This document shows, in pieces, positions 48,962 through 62,000 of a stretch of 64,000 nucleotides of DNA. Numbering within the stretch: position 1 is the first letter of the stretch; each line of letters begins with the position of its first letter. This stretch comes from Arabidopsis thaliana (lineage: Eukaryota; Streptophyta; Magnoliopsida; Brassicales; Brassicaceae). The position numbers were made by a program, and so were the translations under genes. A model generated the notes under the pieces. It did not search any database. It saw only the letters and a program-made list of their open reading frames with translations, and was not told the DNA's origin. The stretch spans positions 27,265,971 through 27,329,970 of the forward strand of contig NC_003070.9 of the NCBI RefSeq assembly GCF_000001735.4, written 5' to 3'.

Positions 48962-50699
48962 TTAGTTGGCTGGATTATATAAACTGGTTCCTAGACTCTT
49001 GTATAGAGCAGTGTCTGAATATACTGCACGAGACCTCATTGCCTTGTGTTTACGTCTGTTCCTTCGACCTGCTCGGTGTCGTGGGAAGACTTTTGCGTCC
49101 TTCTCTGTTTCCTCTTTTACGACTTTGACATCATCCTTACATTTGATCTCATGAACTTCACTTACACCTGCTACTGGAACAATGTACACAAACGGTCCGT
49201 TTTGGATATCTTTGAGGTCTAGAATAGGCTCTAGGGTTTTAACCACAGTGGTCATAGTTGGTCGTGACTTAGGGTTGTGGCTCAGGCACTGGTAAGCCAA
49301 AGCAGCTGCCTTTCTGATGCCTTCTACCGAGTATTTCCCTTCGAGACTCGGGTCTATGATCCGTTCAAGCTTGTTGGGATCCTTTAACATGGGTCTTGCC
49401 CATTCCACTAGGTTCCTCCCTCTCTGTGCCCGGTACTTCTCCACTGCCTTTCTAGCTGTTAGCATCTCCAAAAGCACCACCCCAAAACTGAACACGTCAC
49501 TCATTGTCGTCAGATTACCTGAAATTCACCAAGAAAACATGTAAGCTAATAATGCACCGGCTTTATGACAAGTAGCCTTATTGTTATGTTCTTTAACCTG
49601 CTGAGATGTATTCTGGAGCTGCATATCCTTCTGTGCCCATTACACTTTTGGTAAAGTTTGAGTCTTCTTCCTCTGATCCATCTGTGGCTAAGCCGAAATC
49701 TGAAAGCTTAGAGCTGAAGTCCTGAAAGTTTTAGATATTGAGATTTTAAGTTATTTGACATGATAACAGATATATGGAAATGCAAAATAGGCACCGAAGC
49801 ATTCGAATTACCGAGCTCAAGAGGATGTTGGAAGGCTTAAAATCTCTGTATATGACAGGTTTCTCTTGTTTGTGAAGGAACTCAAGGCCTTTCGCAGCAC
49901 CTAGAAGAATCTTCACTCTTGTTAACCAAGGCAAGGCTCCACCATACTCTGCATTGCACCAAACAGTACTCATATTGTTAGTAATCTGCATCTCTATAAC
50001 AATCATTTTTGGACCTTTTGTATGGTTTTGGTCTTTTAACCAACTCACTTTGAAATAAATGGTCTTCCAGATTGCCTCGTTCCATGTACTCGTATACTAG
50101 AAGCCTCTCATCATCCTCACAGCAGTATCCGACCAAATTTACCAGATGTGGATGCTTCAACTGACCAAGGATTATAACTTCAGCCTGCAGAATCTCGAAG
50201 AAACGTTTACTATTAGTTTTATGGTTCCATTCTTATATAAGCTGCTATATAATTCTTGAAATGTGATTCATTGATATGCAGATGGAGAAGAAATCATTAC
50301 CAGCCACTCTCTATGGCCTTGTCCACCTTCTCGTTTCAAAGCCTTAACAGCAACAGGCTGATCTTTCAAACCAGTCTTGAGGCTATCATCAACGAAACCT
50401 TTGTAGACTTCCCCGAAACCTCCTTCACCGAGGAAATTATACTTTGAGAAGCCTTGTGTGATCGTTTTGAGCTCTTCGTAGGTGAATATGTGAATGTTTA
50501 TGAAGAAAGAGTTTGAGAAGTCGTTGAGTGAGATGGTTGAATTGCTGAAATCGGACATGTAGACTCTGCTTGGAACAGAGGTTTGTCTGGAGAGAAGAAG
50601 AAGTTTTTCCTTTGGTGGGTTTGTTGTTGTAGTCTTCTTCTGGTTTGTGTTATTGATGCAGCTTATGGGAAGACATATATTCTTCCAAGAAAATCTCAT
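48962..50699 (-). CDS. PBL33: Receptor-like cytoplasmic kinase, class VII (PBL33-like)
   Basis: Class VII RLCKs relay signals from surface receptors, notably in immunity. The exons (50699-50301, 50184-50049, 49948-49812, 49721-49598 and 49518-48962) give 450 residues. The first in-frame ATG at 50708 would add three residues. The kinase has [11 protein letters not shown] (about 91-101), the VAVKAL lysine (about 119), [11 protein letters not shown] (catalytic Asp present) and SDFGLA. The activation loop ends [11 protein letters not shown], so it should be an active Ser/Thr kinase. A basic C-terminal tail ([12 protein letters not shown]) could hold it to membranes. No transmembrane segment or Gly2 for myristoylation is seen, but Cys residues lie near the N-terminus. 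The leader has a GA-rich run (50858-50880). RLCK-VII placement is firm; the PBL33 number is from memory. Confidence 0.9.
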
Positions 50700-52214
50700 T
50701 GGTTTCATCTGAAACTGAAAGAATCTCTCTGTGTTTGTTTTCTTTCACAAGATTTTGTCTATATTTGATTAATGGTTTTTATTTTATTTTTCTGAATGAA
50801 TGAACATATAGAGATTATATATGGAAACTTCTTTGAAAAAAGGGTTAGTGAGAAATTGGAGAGAGAGAGAAAGAGAGAGGTGATAGATTGGTGAAGACTC
50901 CAAAAAGTAAGTCTGCAGTCTTATAAAGCCATCAAAGATGGCATTTGCCACTAAGCATATAATCAAATGAAAAATGTTTTGGTTAGTTATAATATAGTTT
51001 CGTAATAATTTCTAAGAAGAAGATAGGTAAAATGTGTTATTATAACGTGAACTAGACAATTCCAGATACATATTTGGATCTATTAGAAAAATCTTTGACT
51101 ATCTCAAGCCATCTCATACTTTTTTGCTTACTGTACTATATCATACACTTGTAAGTTGTTAATGAATTGGTTATATATATAGCATATATTCATTTTCTTC
51201 TAGAAGACATGGTTGCTTCTGCTAAATATATTATGTTAGTTCTGTCAAAAATAATATTAATCAAGAGGTTGGATTAATTTAACAAACAAAATAATAAAGA
51301 GGTTAGATTATTTTTTTCTCTTTGTGAAGTTAGAATGTGATCCCAATACCTTTGGCCACACCATTGACTTGAGACAACGGTATCCTTTGTTTTCTTCGTT
51401 AGGCTGAGTTGTTAAAAGAAAATACAACTTTTAATATATAAAACTCAGTCAATTATATTTTATTTTTTCTCCTACAATTGTGATTAAAGAAAAAGAAATT
51501 GTAATTAGTATATTCACAATTTGTAGAAATTTCATCTGATATTGATCTACCATTTTTGTTTAAATTGTTTTGGAGATTAAAATAATTCAAGGTTTTTTTC
51601 ATTTAGTTGAGAATTCCACTAATTTTGTATAATGAAATTATAATTCCACTAAATCTTCTCGTGGCGAGTCACAAAAAAGACATGTTGCATGCGCAAGAAA
51701 ATTTAGTTCGAATTTGTTTTGTATTATTTGTTTTGAATAAATTCTACGTGGTAGCCGTATGACGGTATGAGATGGTGCACACATAGTTTTTCAATAAAAT
51801 AGTAGTTAAATACGAAGAGAAGGGAGATTTTCGATTATCGTTAAGGTCAATTTGTTCATTATCATCAATTTTACTTTTCAACATTTTAAAGTATTTTGAG
51901 AGCGACATGGCAACAAACTTTCTTGCCAAATATTTTAACCTCAATTGACAAATTCGTTTGTCTATTTTTTATTTAAAATCTTAACGTAGTCTCTCCTTTT
52001 TCTTTAATCCCATAAAAATAGTATCGAAGAGCTTTTTTTTTGAGGAATCTGATTTTAAGGAGATTTGAAAGCTCTATATTAAAAGTTACGTAGCTTTTCA
52101 TTATATTTTATTGGCAAAAAGTTTGGCAATCGTTAATAGTTTAACGAGAAAGTGATACATCCTATAGTGATGATCTAAGTCGGCTCAAACAAACTCGCCT
52201 GCGGTAAGAAGGGA

Positions 52215-52355
52215 TGAAGGGGGTCACATGACCCCTATAATTTTTATATATTAGTTATTTTTAATGTAATTTGATTGAATTTGAGAAAATATTTGGTTAA
52301 AATTAGTGTTTGACCCCTATAAAATTTTGTTCTAACTTCCAAATGACCCCTTTAG
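52215..52355. mobile_element. Possible degraded transposon fragment with TGACCCCT repeats
   Basis: gggggtca/tgacccc forms a short inverted repeat at about 52220-52235. TGACCCCT then recurs at 52311 and 52344, two of the three copies continuing ATAA. Such motifs occur at remnants of plant DNA transposons, but I see no transposase, clear ends or target duplication, so family and limits are unknown. Confidence 0.3.
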
Positions 52356-53605
52356 TTCATATAATTTGGGATATTGAGGATTGAGTCTCTCATTGCTGAA
52401 TTTGCATTTACGTAGAAGTTTCGAGTCAAAATTGTTGTACATGTGACCACTTTTGACTGTTAGATTCCGATTTAGATATATACTTGCGAGTTTTTTTTAC
52501 TAACTTTCTGCCAAAAGACATGCTCATCTCCGGATTAGTGGGATTGTCCTTCTAATATATAAGAAAATGGGCTAAAACAAAGATGTGTTAGTACAGTCCA
52601 GTGACACAATTAGCACGTGGTGATGTGAAGTAGAAAGACAATTCTCCAAATTTTCACATTTTTAGTCAGTTAAATCTTTGTATCAGATTAGCATTATACG
52701 TACTCAGATATTCATCAACTTCTTCTAGAGAATAGCCAACTATGTTATTTTAATTGTTGTTGTTTTATCCAATGATGCAAAATATAGTTGAAATTGAACC
52801 GAACTGATAACTTGGTTGGTTTAACTAATTTTGACTTGGAATATCAAGTTGCACTAGACTTCATCATTACAGAAATATATTTTGAATTTGAATGAGAATA
52901 ATATGAATGAGATCAATGCATTCAATTCAATCAAATCGGCTTAGTGGTGATAGAAAGTTTAAAAAACGAAGGAATGGATGAAAATATATCATATAAAGTG
53001 TATTAGAATTTGAATTAATGTAAAAAAACTTTTGACTTCTAGCTAGTTTTCCTTTTCTTACCATACGAAAGAACCAAATGAAGAAAAATTTGTTTATAAA
53101 AAGATCAAGAAACGAAAAAAGAGAGAAATGTAATCATGATTTCAGGTGTTTTCAATATATATATATAAAAGAATTTTGGATCCGAATTTTGAGTATATTT
53201 GAAAAAAGGAACATACATAAAGATATAAAAATTGTGGCAGCCGCGGAGTGTGGCATCATCAGAGGTTGCTTTTGACCTTGGTCCATTTCTCATCGATATT
53301 TTATTAGGGTCAAGATAATTAATTAATCACGTGTATTATGATGTACTTTGCTTGAATATATAATAAACACTATAATCGAAAGAATGAAACTCGTTAAGTT
53401 CCTAAAAATAAACCAGTCGTTGAGTCCCTTTCTGGTTTACACATATATCCTCATACACACACATACAAGTGCGGAGTGCCACAATAGTCTTCTACGCCTC
53501 ATTTTCATTATTCAACGTCACTTTAAAATCAAACTACTTCAAAGTTCATAAAATAGAACAACTAGAAAGACTTGAGGATTTAAAAGGATAGGCCACTTTT
53601 GTAGG

Positions 53606-53690
53606 GTTTAGAGTTATAAATTTAAGGTTTATTGAGAAAACTTAGGATTTAGAGTTTGTTTAGTGTTTAGATTCGTTCTTAGTTTCTAAG
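53606..53690. repeat. Degenerate telomere-like (TTTAGGG/TTTAGAG) stretch
   Basis: The words gggtttagag, ttaaggttta, ttaggatttagag and gtttagtgtttag recur within 85 bp. They look like decayed interstitial telomere-type repeats. No exact TTTAGGG tandem array remains. Confidence 0.4.
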
Positions 53691-53976
53691 AATCTAGATT
53701 ATTTGGCTATAAAAATTAGGCATGTTATCCCTTGTAAAAAAAAATTTGCTGTCAGTTAAGAAACTAAACAAATTCTAAATGAAAATTACAATCGAATTGA
53801 AAATAAAAGCTGGATCTTACAAATGGGGTAAAAAACAGCAGAGCAGTTAAATATTTGTAGTAATTCTCTCGACATGCGTGTTCTAGATCCTCTAACCAAA
53901 CAAAATCAACAACTTCAAATAATCCAGATAACGATATTGCACAAAGAGAAGAAAACATTTTGGTTGGTTTCTTTTT

Positions 53977-56900
53977 CTATAAGATAGCTTCGATGTCTAA
54001 CTCCAAGTAAGAGCATGGATCAGGGATGTCAAAGTTGTTCAAAACCTGATGGAAACAAAAGAAAAGAAAAACGATTTGAAAAATTATTGCAGCTATTTGG
54101 ATCAAGCAAGGAGACTTAAATGAGTGATACCTCAGGATGCACGATTCCAAAGTTACCAATATGTTTCCCTCTGACAATGATGCTAGCTTGCCTGCCCGGT
54201 AGAAACTCGGGTTCCTTTTGCAGAACGCAAAAGAGAGATAGATTAGGATCTTGAGTTAGTCGATAATGAAAAATCTTAAGATGCTTGCAGATCGAAAGGA
54301 GAGCTTACTTGGGAGAGCTTTACATAGTATCCGTCTTTTTCATTGATTGGTACGTTATTTTCATGGATTGTTAGAAATGGTATTGCCATCACTTCCATGA
54401 TCCTATCGACCAGGCCATGGATAAGCTGAATCAAGAATTATACAGAGAAAGCATATCAATTGATGAAGTTGCGCAAACTTGAGAAAATAAGTTACATAAC
54501 GACGATATCATAGTTAGCAAATGAAATCCATACCTCAAATCCAGAAGTAGCACCACAGTATAGTGCAGCGAGATGGCGACGATTGGATGCACCAACGTCT
54601 TTGCTCTCATCCAACATGACCACATCACTGATTTCAAAAATCTTTAACAGAAAGAAAAAGATTTATCATTCACGGGACACTAAAATCTCAAATCTAGCTA
54701 ACGGCACCAGAGATATGGGTTTACCTTAATTGGTTTAGGGTATTTATTGTTGTGACCAACTGTCTTCAATAATCCGGGCATGAGAGCCCTCCTCATGGCC
54801 TATTTCAACATATAATGAAACAATTAGCAAAGCATTACCATTGGAAAAGTTTACAAAGAGATGACCAAATTATTTGAAAGGAACCTCAAAATCAGCAGAC
54901 CGCGGGTTCCCAACTATGACGGCTGAATTAACATCCTCTCTATTTAGCATCGCAAAGTTTTCCTTATGTGAGCATAGTAGCCACGTTACCACCTCCGTGT
55001 ACACACACATCGCAATCTAAATTCAAAATATAAAATAGATAATTTCCCTGAGAAACAAATGCTTAAAAGTAATTTAACAAGAAACACAGACACAGATCTC
55101 TGTGAGCTGATGCAACAGTTAAATGGAAGTGCAAATACCTCTATTCTTAGAAGATCAGTGAGCTCATTCAAAGTCAGTGGTTTTATCGAAGCAGGCTTTC
55201 TTGTTGGAATGTTATTGAAACCATAGGCAATGGCAACATCCTGGTGAAATACAAGCAAAATGATTAGTTATATGGAGAATCATCATAATGGCATTATGTC
55301 ACCAACACAGAAGGGTTTTAGCTATGAAAATATACCTCCATAACATCACAAGGGTGGAGAACGTCGCTCCTGCTGGGGGGTACATGTACTTTGATGGCAC
55401 ACTGGTTATCACTAGATTTTGCTTGCTCAGCTTGCAGCTGCATTCGGGTCAGCAGACTTGTAACCTGAAAGGTACAAAATCCATTTCACATAACAAATGA
55501 TTAAAATCATTGCACAGTAGCCTCTAAAATCGACATCTCAAATAAGAAAATGAGGCTGGTTCAACCATTACAAATTGACAACAGTGATGTCTTTATTACC
55601 TGTTCCACCTTTAAAGAGACTCCAATTGAGTCTGTAATGAAAGAGAGAGGAACTTCCATATCATAGACAGCTAAATCCGGATAGATGTATGACTTTCCAT
55701 CGTCGTATGTAACTTCAACAGGCTCAATCTCAAATTTTCTGGCACAAAATTCTGAGAAGGTTGTAACCTGGAAAACGTTAAATGATTAGTTAGCTATTGA
55801 TCAGTTAGCACTGTAGGTTTGATTTGTTAACAACATACCATTGTATTCAAAACAATCTTGGCCTTCGTCAAATCAGTTGCAGTACATTCAATGAAGACAT
55901 TCTTTGTCTGTAAGGTAATTGCTGAATGTGCACCATTGATAATAGGTGGCAATGACAGCACAGTTCTGCAAAAGTGAGCTTTCATTATGTTTCAGTACGT
56001 AATTCATTTATAGTAGGAAAATTATTGATTGGTTTATGAAAGTATTTATCATAGATTGATAGACATCTTTACTTCTTCACCCTAGAGGTAAAATGAACAG
56101 AAGTAGGAAGAACAAATACCTCTTACTGTCGTATAAAACAGGGAAGACGGGTGAATTCTCGATTATGTGTAGAAACTTTTTCAGCTTCATATCAGACTGC
56201 AAACAAAAGTAATCTTTCACACATCAAGGAAAAGCCTTCGGAAAGCCTAAGTAGTTATTCAGCGAGTAAACAATTATTTCATCTCATTCTATACATATCC
56301 ATAAGTTCGGGGATATCTTTCGTTGATTATTTGCTCCAAAGAAGTTACGATTTCACAAGAGTAACAAATGTCATAACACAATACGAGAAAGTAACAGATT
56401 AACTGTTTACCTTGTAGAATTCAATAAGTTCGTCAGCCCTGAAGCTCTTTGTCTGCGACCAAGAAATTGGTATTAGGTACAAACATGAAACAAACTAGAT
56501 TGTCACTACGAAGAAGTGAGAAATTGTACCAGAAATTAAAAAAAAAGAACATGCTATAACCAAATAACCATTACATTAAAAATCATTTATCTATATAACC
56601 GAGGAGAAAGAATGATTCAGAATTTAAACAAAGAAACACAGGCACATGTAACTATTTTGAACAGAGATACTAGTTGATGAACCCATAATGACATTGACTT
56701 ACTTGCTTCAAAGGTACAAAATTTATATCCGTTGGCGGCAAAGCCTGAAAAATAATATACATAGAGTTAATGAGACACGAAAAAAGCTCAACTAAACAAA
56801 AGTGTCAACATAAATCAAAGGAAACAGATTGTATGAAAGTTGGATCAGTATTCTACTTCTTCGAGAGGTAGAGGAAGACTGTAGACACGAAAAAAGAAGA

Positions 56901-57938
56901 GGAAAGATAATAACAGACAATCACCTCGTATGTGAAAGGACCCTGCAATGTATCAAGGTCATGAGTTCCAATAGCAACCAAGGACCTTCGCCTGAAATGT
57001 GTACAGCGTAGCAAAGTTAAATAAATGGAAACCAATTTTTAATCCCAAAATGCAAGCCAACACAATGATGGTAGCTAATAATTGAAATAATACAAGAGAG
57101 AAGAAATGGATCCTATAACTAGCAATGTCATTTACCTGCAAATATTCTGATGTAACTTATCCTGAAGATCAATGAAGCTGTTGTAACGAGCCTCGTCAAA
57201 GGTTACACCTCTTAAAACAGCACATACAACAAATGGACGAATCTTCGATGTCTACAAAAGGAGAAAAGTTTCAATAAAGAAGGAACCAAATCAGAAGATA
57301 CTTGCTATGACAGAAACACACACACCTCAGGTTTAACATTCATTTGAAGGATCTTGTCTTTGCTAATGTCAGCAAGAGTATACGTTGGTATCTCCTGTTT
57401 CTCGATGAAAACGCGAAGAGATTGAGCAAGCCCTTCGAGGCAAAGCAAATCAGGTCTGCAATTAGAGATATAAACAAAATACCGAATCAATTTCCTAATA
57501 CTTAAACAATTCCTTAATCTAGAAGAAGAAAAGTCACAGTTTATAAACCTGTTGGCAGGAATTTCAATCTTGTAGATGATTTCTTCATCATCATCAGCTT
57601 CTTCATCGATGTGCTTCTCTTTTCTGATTATTGCCTTTTCAGTAGTCTGTTTCATTGATATACGATGCAAAACCTTAATCAGGATTTGAAAAAAGAATCA
57701 AATCACAAAAGCAGATCAAAATGAAGTCACTCACCACATCGTCAAGCTCGATACCGAAACTGAAACACAGTTCCTCGAATTTTTCCTGAGCTGCATTACA
57801 AAGAGGATAAGACGAAATTAGAAAACACACACTATGAAATCAGAGAAAGAAAGAAGAAGGAGAAGAAGAAATTGAATTACTATAGGATTCTCCAAGAGCA
57901 GCGAACAAACGGTCTCTGCCAACACTGATGGTTGGCAT
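53977..57938 (-). CDS. Phenylalanyl-tRNA synthetase beta subunit, cytosolic
   Basis: This is the beta chain of the alpha2-beta2 enzyme that charges tRNA-Phe in the cytosol. Nineteen coding exons, from 57938-57881 and 57790-57735 through to 54214-54131 and 54045-53977, total 1797 nt, giving 598 residues. That length suits the archaeal/eukaryotic type. The N-terminal region starts [18 protein letters not shown]3/B4 editing-type region covers roughly residues 90-270 (for example [12 protein letters not shown] and [14 protein letters not shown]). The B5 domain is around residues 300-380 and a catalytic-like core follows ([12 protein letters not shown] to the C-terminus). No anticodon-binding FDX domain is seen, as expected for cytosolic beta chains. 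The neighbouring exportin-T also serves tRNA biology. The locus matches At1g72550. Confidence 0.93.
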
Positions 57939-59055
57939 ATTCTCAGATTCTTCGTGAAATTAGCAGAAAGACAGAGATAGAGAGATGACGTCTTCTTCTT
58001 CTGAGTGTGTGTGCAGATTTTGGAACTAGGGTTTCAAGAAGAAGTAGATGACGATTTTTCACCGTTACAATATATAAATATAACCCTCTTTTATTTTTTA
58101 AGGGTTATTGTTGATTTTGCTATTTTTCATATAAAATTTTGGAAATTGCTATTTTTATTAAAATTTTACGGATATGACACTTTTTAACACTTAAAAACAT
58201 ATAGATTTCAGATTTTTTGGGTAAAAATACGTAGTTTACACAAAATATTAAATTATCTATCAATGCCATCCCGAAATATAACAAATTCATTGTTTCGATC
58301 TCTTTTATCTTAGTTTTTTTTAACCTCTTTTTATTTTCTTTGCCACTTCAATTGTCAAAAGAACAATCTGTGTTTGGTGTCTCAAAATAAGTTAGAAAAT
58401 AAGAGGAGACCTCAATATCGAAAAATAATACAATTTCATATTAATTAAATGAATAAAATAGGAAAACAAAATTCAGCCAAAATTGTTTTGTGTGTCTGTC
58501 TTTTATGATCTCTCATAGTTTTTTTCTAAAGTATTTTCATGGACAAAGAAAAACAGAAAACATCGACTGCAGAGAGTTATAAGACCATCAAAACTTGGAG
58601 ATAGGACCAAAAAAGGAAGGGCTTTATAGACACAATCTCACAACAAAGCGCAATAAGAAATAACAGCTGATCTGCCTCAGAGTGTGTGTGTGCACTGGAA
58701 CAACTTGTAAGGCCCTTGGTTCGAGTCGGAGAACATGATTATGTGTAAGAAGATACAACTGCAGATTTGAGAAGAACCAACATCAACAACAGTATGAATC
58801 TCTCTCAAGCTTTTGATCTAATTTGATCTGGATGGTGAAAGCGAACCTTGTTGCCACCTCTCAAGTAGACATTGACAAATACTATTTACATCTGGAGAAG
58901 CCTGTAAAGAGATGAACATTATATTAAGCACATGACTTCAAACCTGTCATGTACAAAAATTGAGGAAGAGAGCTTTCTTGGTAAAACCATTAGAGCTCGT
59001 AGCGGAATTGACCTGAGAGACCTTTCTTTCTATGAAACTAGCTGTATTTCGAATG
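57939..59055. other. PheRS promoter and exportin-T 3' flank
   Basis: The left part has a CT/GA-rich leader and a ctagggttt telo-box-like motif (about 58028) close to the PheRS start. The right part is PSD 3' UTR and contains an exon-like minus-strand segment (58818-58901) flanked by a good acceptor. Confidence 0.6.
58818..58901 (-). other. Exon-like segment downstream of PSD
   Basis: The minus strand reads TTTACAG|GCT TCT CCA, then a 27-codon open frame (includes SICQCLLERWQQGS) ending in TAG. Its phase (0) matches every PSD intron, so joining PSD exon 12 to it would give an alternative C-terminus. A 3' UTR exon or chance similarity are the alternatives. Confidence 0.3.
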
Positions 59056-62000
59056 CTATCTGAAAACGTGACTCCCGTTTTGTTGAAGCCGGAGATTTTC
59101 TATAAGGGACTGGTAGTATGACTTGAGGCTTCGGATATCATTGCCCTGGAATACCAAACACGGAAAGGAGAGACTATGTTTAAGCACAAGACGAGATAAT
59201 TTTTTATCTACTTATGGTCGTTTTGAGGGAGTAAAACTTAACAAACCTGCAACTTTTGGCAATACTGCTCCGCCAAATCTTGTGGAATATGTGCTGATGG
59301 GAAACTTTTCGACATAAGATGCATGAGAAACGTATTACCAAATTTTTCATACATTACTTTCTGAGCCGTGATGATTTCCCCGAACAATGCGTGCTGCGAT
59401 GCATAGCGAAGGAAGAAACCCAGTCAGTTGTGGAAACAATTCAGAAGTTTATACAACTGCAACGGACAGATAAAACTCCAAAATGAAAAGAGAATTGAAG
59501 TTTCTTAAGCTTACCGTATTTGCATCACTGAAATTGAAGGATTTATCTAGCACACTGTACAAACAACAGTTTGTTGCAAACGCTTCGATCACGAAATTCT
59601 GAAAACCTGGAACCTGAAAGCAAAAATAGTTCTTGATTATGACATTTGTCCTTCTTTCATGAAGAAAAGAAGGTTAATAAAAATTATTTAACAAGCCTAC
59701 CTTCTCCTCGCTATATGGCTCGGCACACCAATCTTTAATAAGCTTTATAAATATCTGCACGCACGCCTATTTTTATGGCAAAGAGTAAAACAAGTGGATA
59801 ATAAGTAAGCGAAAAAGATCATCAAAATTAAATGAATATGCAACCAAAGGGAAAGTGTTACAAACCTTACGTACGGTAATATCCTTGTGATTACAAGAAG
59901 TATTCAAAACCAGCTGCATCATAGGATCTAGATACGCCCTACTTTTCGGCGTAAGAAATACAGAAGAAAGATCGTGTGTGGCTATAACATGAAGAAATGT
60001 ATACAGCATCCTTTGAAGCTCTATCAGTTCCCTCATTTCCTACACCAAAAAAAAAAGGATATATGACTGGATGTAAAGGATGCTACGATATCAGCAGGTT
60101 CTCAAGTTACAATTGCAGATCATAAAATTGAGTTAAGAAAGAAAATCAAACGAAATACCTCAGTAACAGCCCCAGGGCGTGAAGGGAGCCCATCTCTTGG
60201 AATTACATTGAAAATCCTAACAGCAACCACGGGATATACTTCTTCCAGTATATCATGGAGAGCGCTGTTGAATTTGCAGATAAGCTGATTGAGTAATACC
60301 ATGAAACCAACCATTTCCTTTGGCTGCAACAATACACATACACAGTAAGACTTTTTGTTGAAGAAGTAATCAAATTAGTGTGCAGCATCATTGCCCGAAA
60401 TGACGTATCTTGATTAGTAGATATTACTCCCAGGTAAGTAAGTGAATCGTAGGAGATCAACTTAATATTAATTAAAGGAAATGAAAGCAGTGGAGCATTG
60501 AATAATAAGGGGAGGTTTGAAATTTTCGTTTTACCTCACTGTCAGCAAGTAGCTGTTCCAAAGCCTTGGGAAGATAAGGGAACACAGCGGATCCAAGGGT
60601 ATCAACCATACGGTGTATGAATGATGTGACCTACAGAAAAGGGGAACAAGCTAATCACTGACCTGTGAATCAATAACTTAATGGAAAAGAATATGCAACA
60701 CTACTGATTACAATATGTCTACTTAATAAAATACAACTAAACTCATACCTTACTCCGCAAAGGCTCGACCTTTGGAAATTCAATTAGCACCCTTAGAAGA
60801 ACATCCAGTGTCTACATTACGGAGAAGGTTACCAATGGTCAGTAAAGAGTAAATACAGAGCAGTTTCAATTAGGGCAGAGAATTACAGTCAACAACTGAA
60901 GTTGCAAAAAGTACAAAAGCATTGAAAGACAGGTTGCAAAGCAATACATGATTCATAAGAGGGAAAAGACCATCTTGTTTACAAACCTGCTTAAACATGA
61001 GACCAATTCCAGGACGACTAGCAGTAACAAGACGTTCGTTGAAGCCCTGAATTGCAAGCAAAAGTGTAAGGACAAGCCCAGAAGAGGGTAAAATTTGAAG
61101 TACCAAGTAACAAATCTCACGTGCAGAAACTAGAATAAACGAACACAAACCTTGCTGAGCGCATTAATTGCCACAATAGCAAATTGGATATTTGCAATTT
61201 TCACAGGAAAGTCTTCGGAACTTGCAACTTTTGCCTGCACAAGTCCTGCCTCAATCTGGTACAATCATATCACATGGAAAGAGTGTGAGTACACCTGACC
61301 ATAATTATTGCCAAAAAGTTTCATGAACAAGAGAATGGTAGAAACGAAAACCTGTTGACAGAGAGGGGTAAGCAGTAAAGACAAATAATCTGACTGCTTT
61401 TCAGCCGGGACATCCTCCAACCCTATGATTATGCCAATAGCCTACAGAAAAACGCATTAGGAGTTGAGAGATTTTTTTTAGAGTACTGAAAAAATTTCCT
61501 TTTTTCCAAGCAGAAGTACATATATGAAAACAGCAGCTTCAAGTGGTAGTCAAACCTCAAAAATGTGACTGCCATCTTCAGTTCCAGTAAGTTCTCTTGA
61601 TGCAAAGTTCATAGTCGTCAACTGGGACAACGTATCTTGAAGGTTCTGATTTTTCATAAAAAGATAGTTAGACAAAAAAATTAAACAAGAAAATACATCG
61701 GATATACAAAAATGGATAACTAGCCTTCAGATCAAACGAGCTGTAGATAAGAGAAAATGAAAATCAAACCCTTACCTGCAAGATCTTGTCAATGAATGGT
61801 ACAAGCTTTGATTTTAACAATTTCACGACTCTCATGAACAAGTAACCAGCTCTACGGCTCACATAGAAATTCTGGTGATGCAAACCCCTATCATCAAGGA
61901 AAGCACCAAGAACATTGGGAATGTACTGGGAGTTTTCCTGAATAAACTTCATGTACCTTGTTATGTTTTCTAAGTACACTAGTGCAACAAGTCTATGTGA

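Larger units (their letters stand above)
50700..53976. other. Intergenic between the RLCK and PheRS genes
   Basis: This 3.3 kb AT-rich region holds the RLCK promoter and the PheRS 3' flank. It has a possible transposon remnant with repeated TGACCCCT motifs (52215-52355) and a degenerate TTTAGGGTTTAGAG-like stretch (53606-53690). No gene or intact mobile element is visible. Confidence 0.6.

Noticed and set aside
58718..58728. tRNA B-box-like ggttcgagtcg
   Set aside because: No A-box or cloverleaf arms around it; it lies in the probable PSD 3' UTR.
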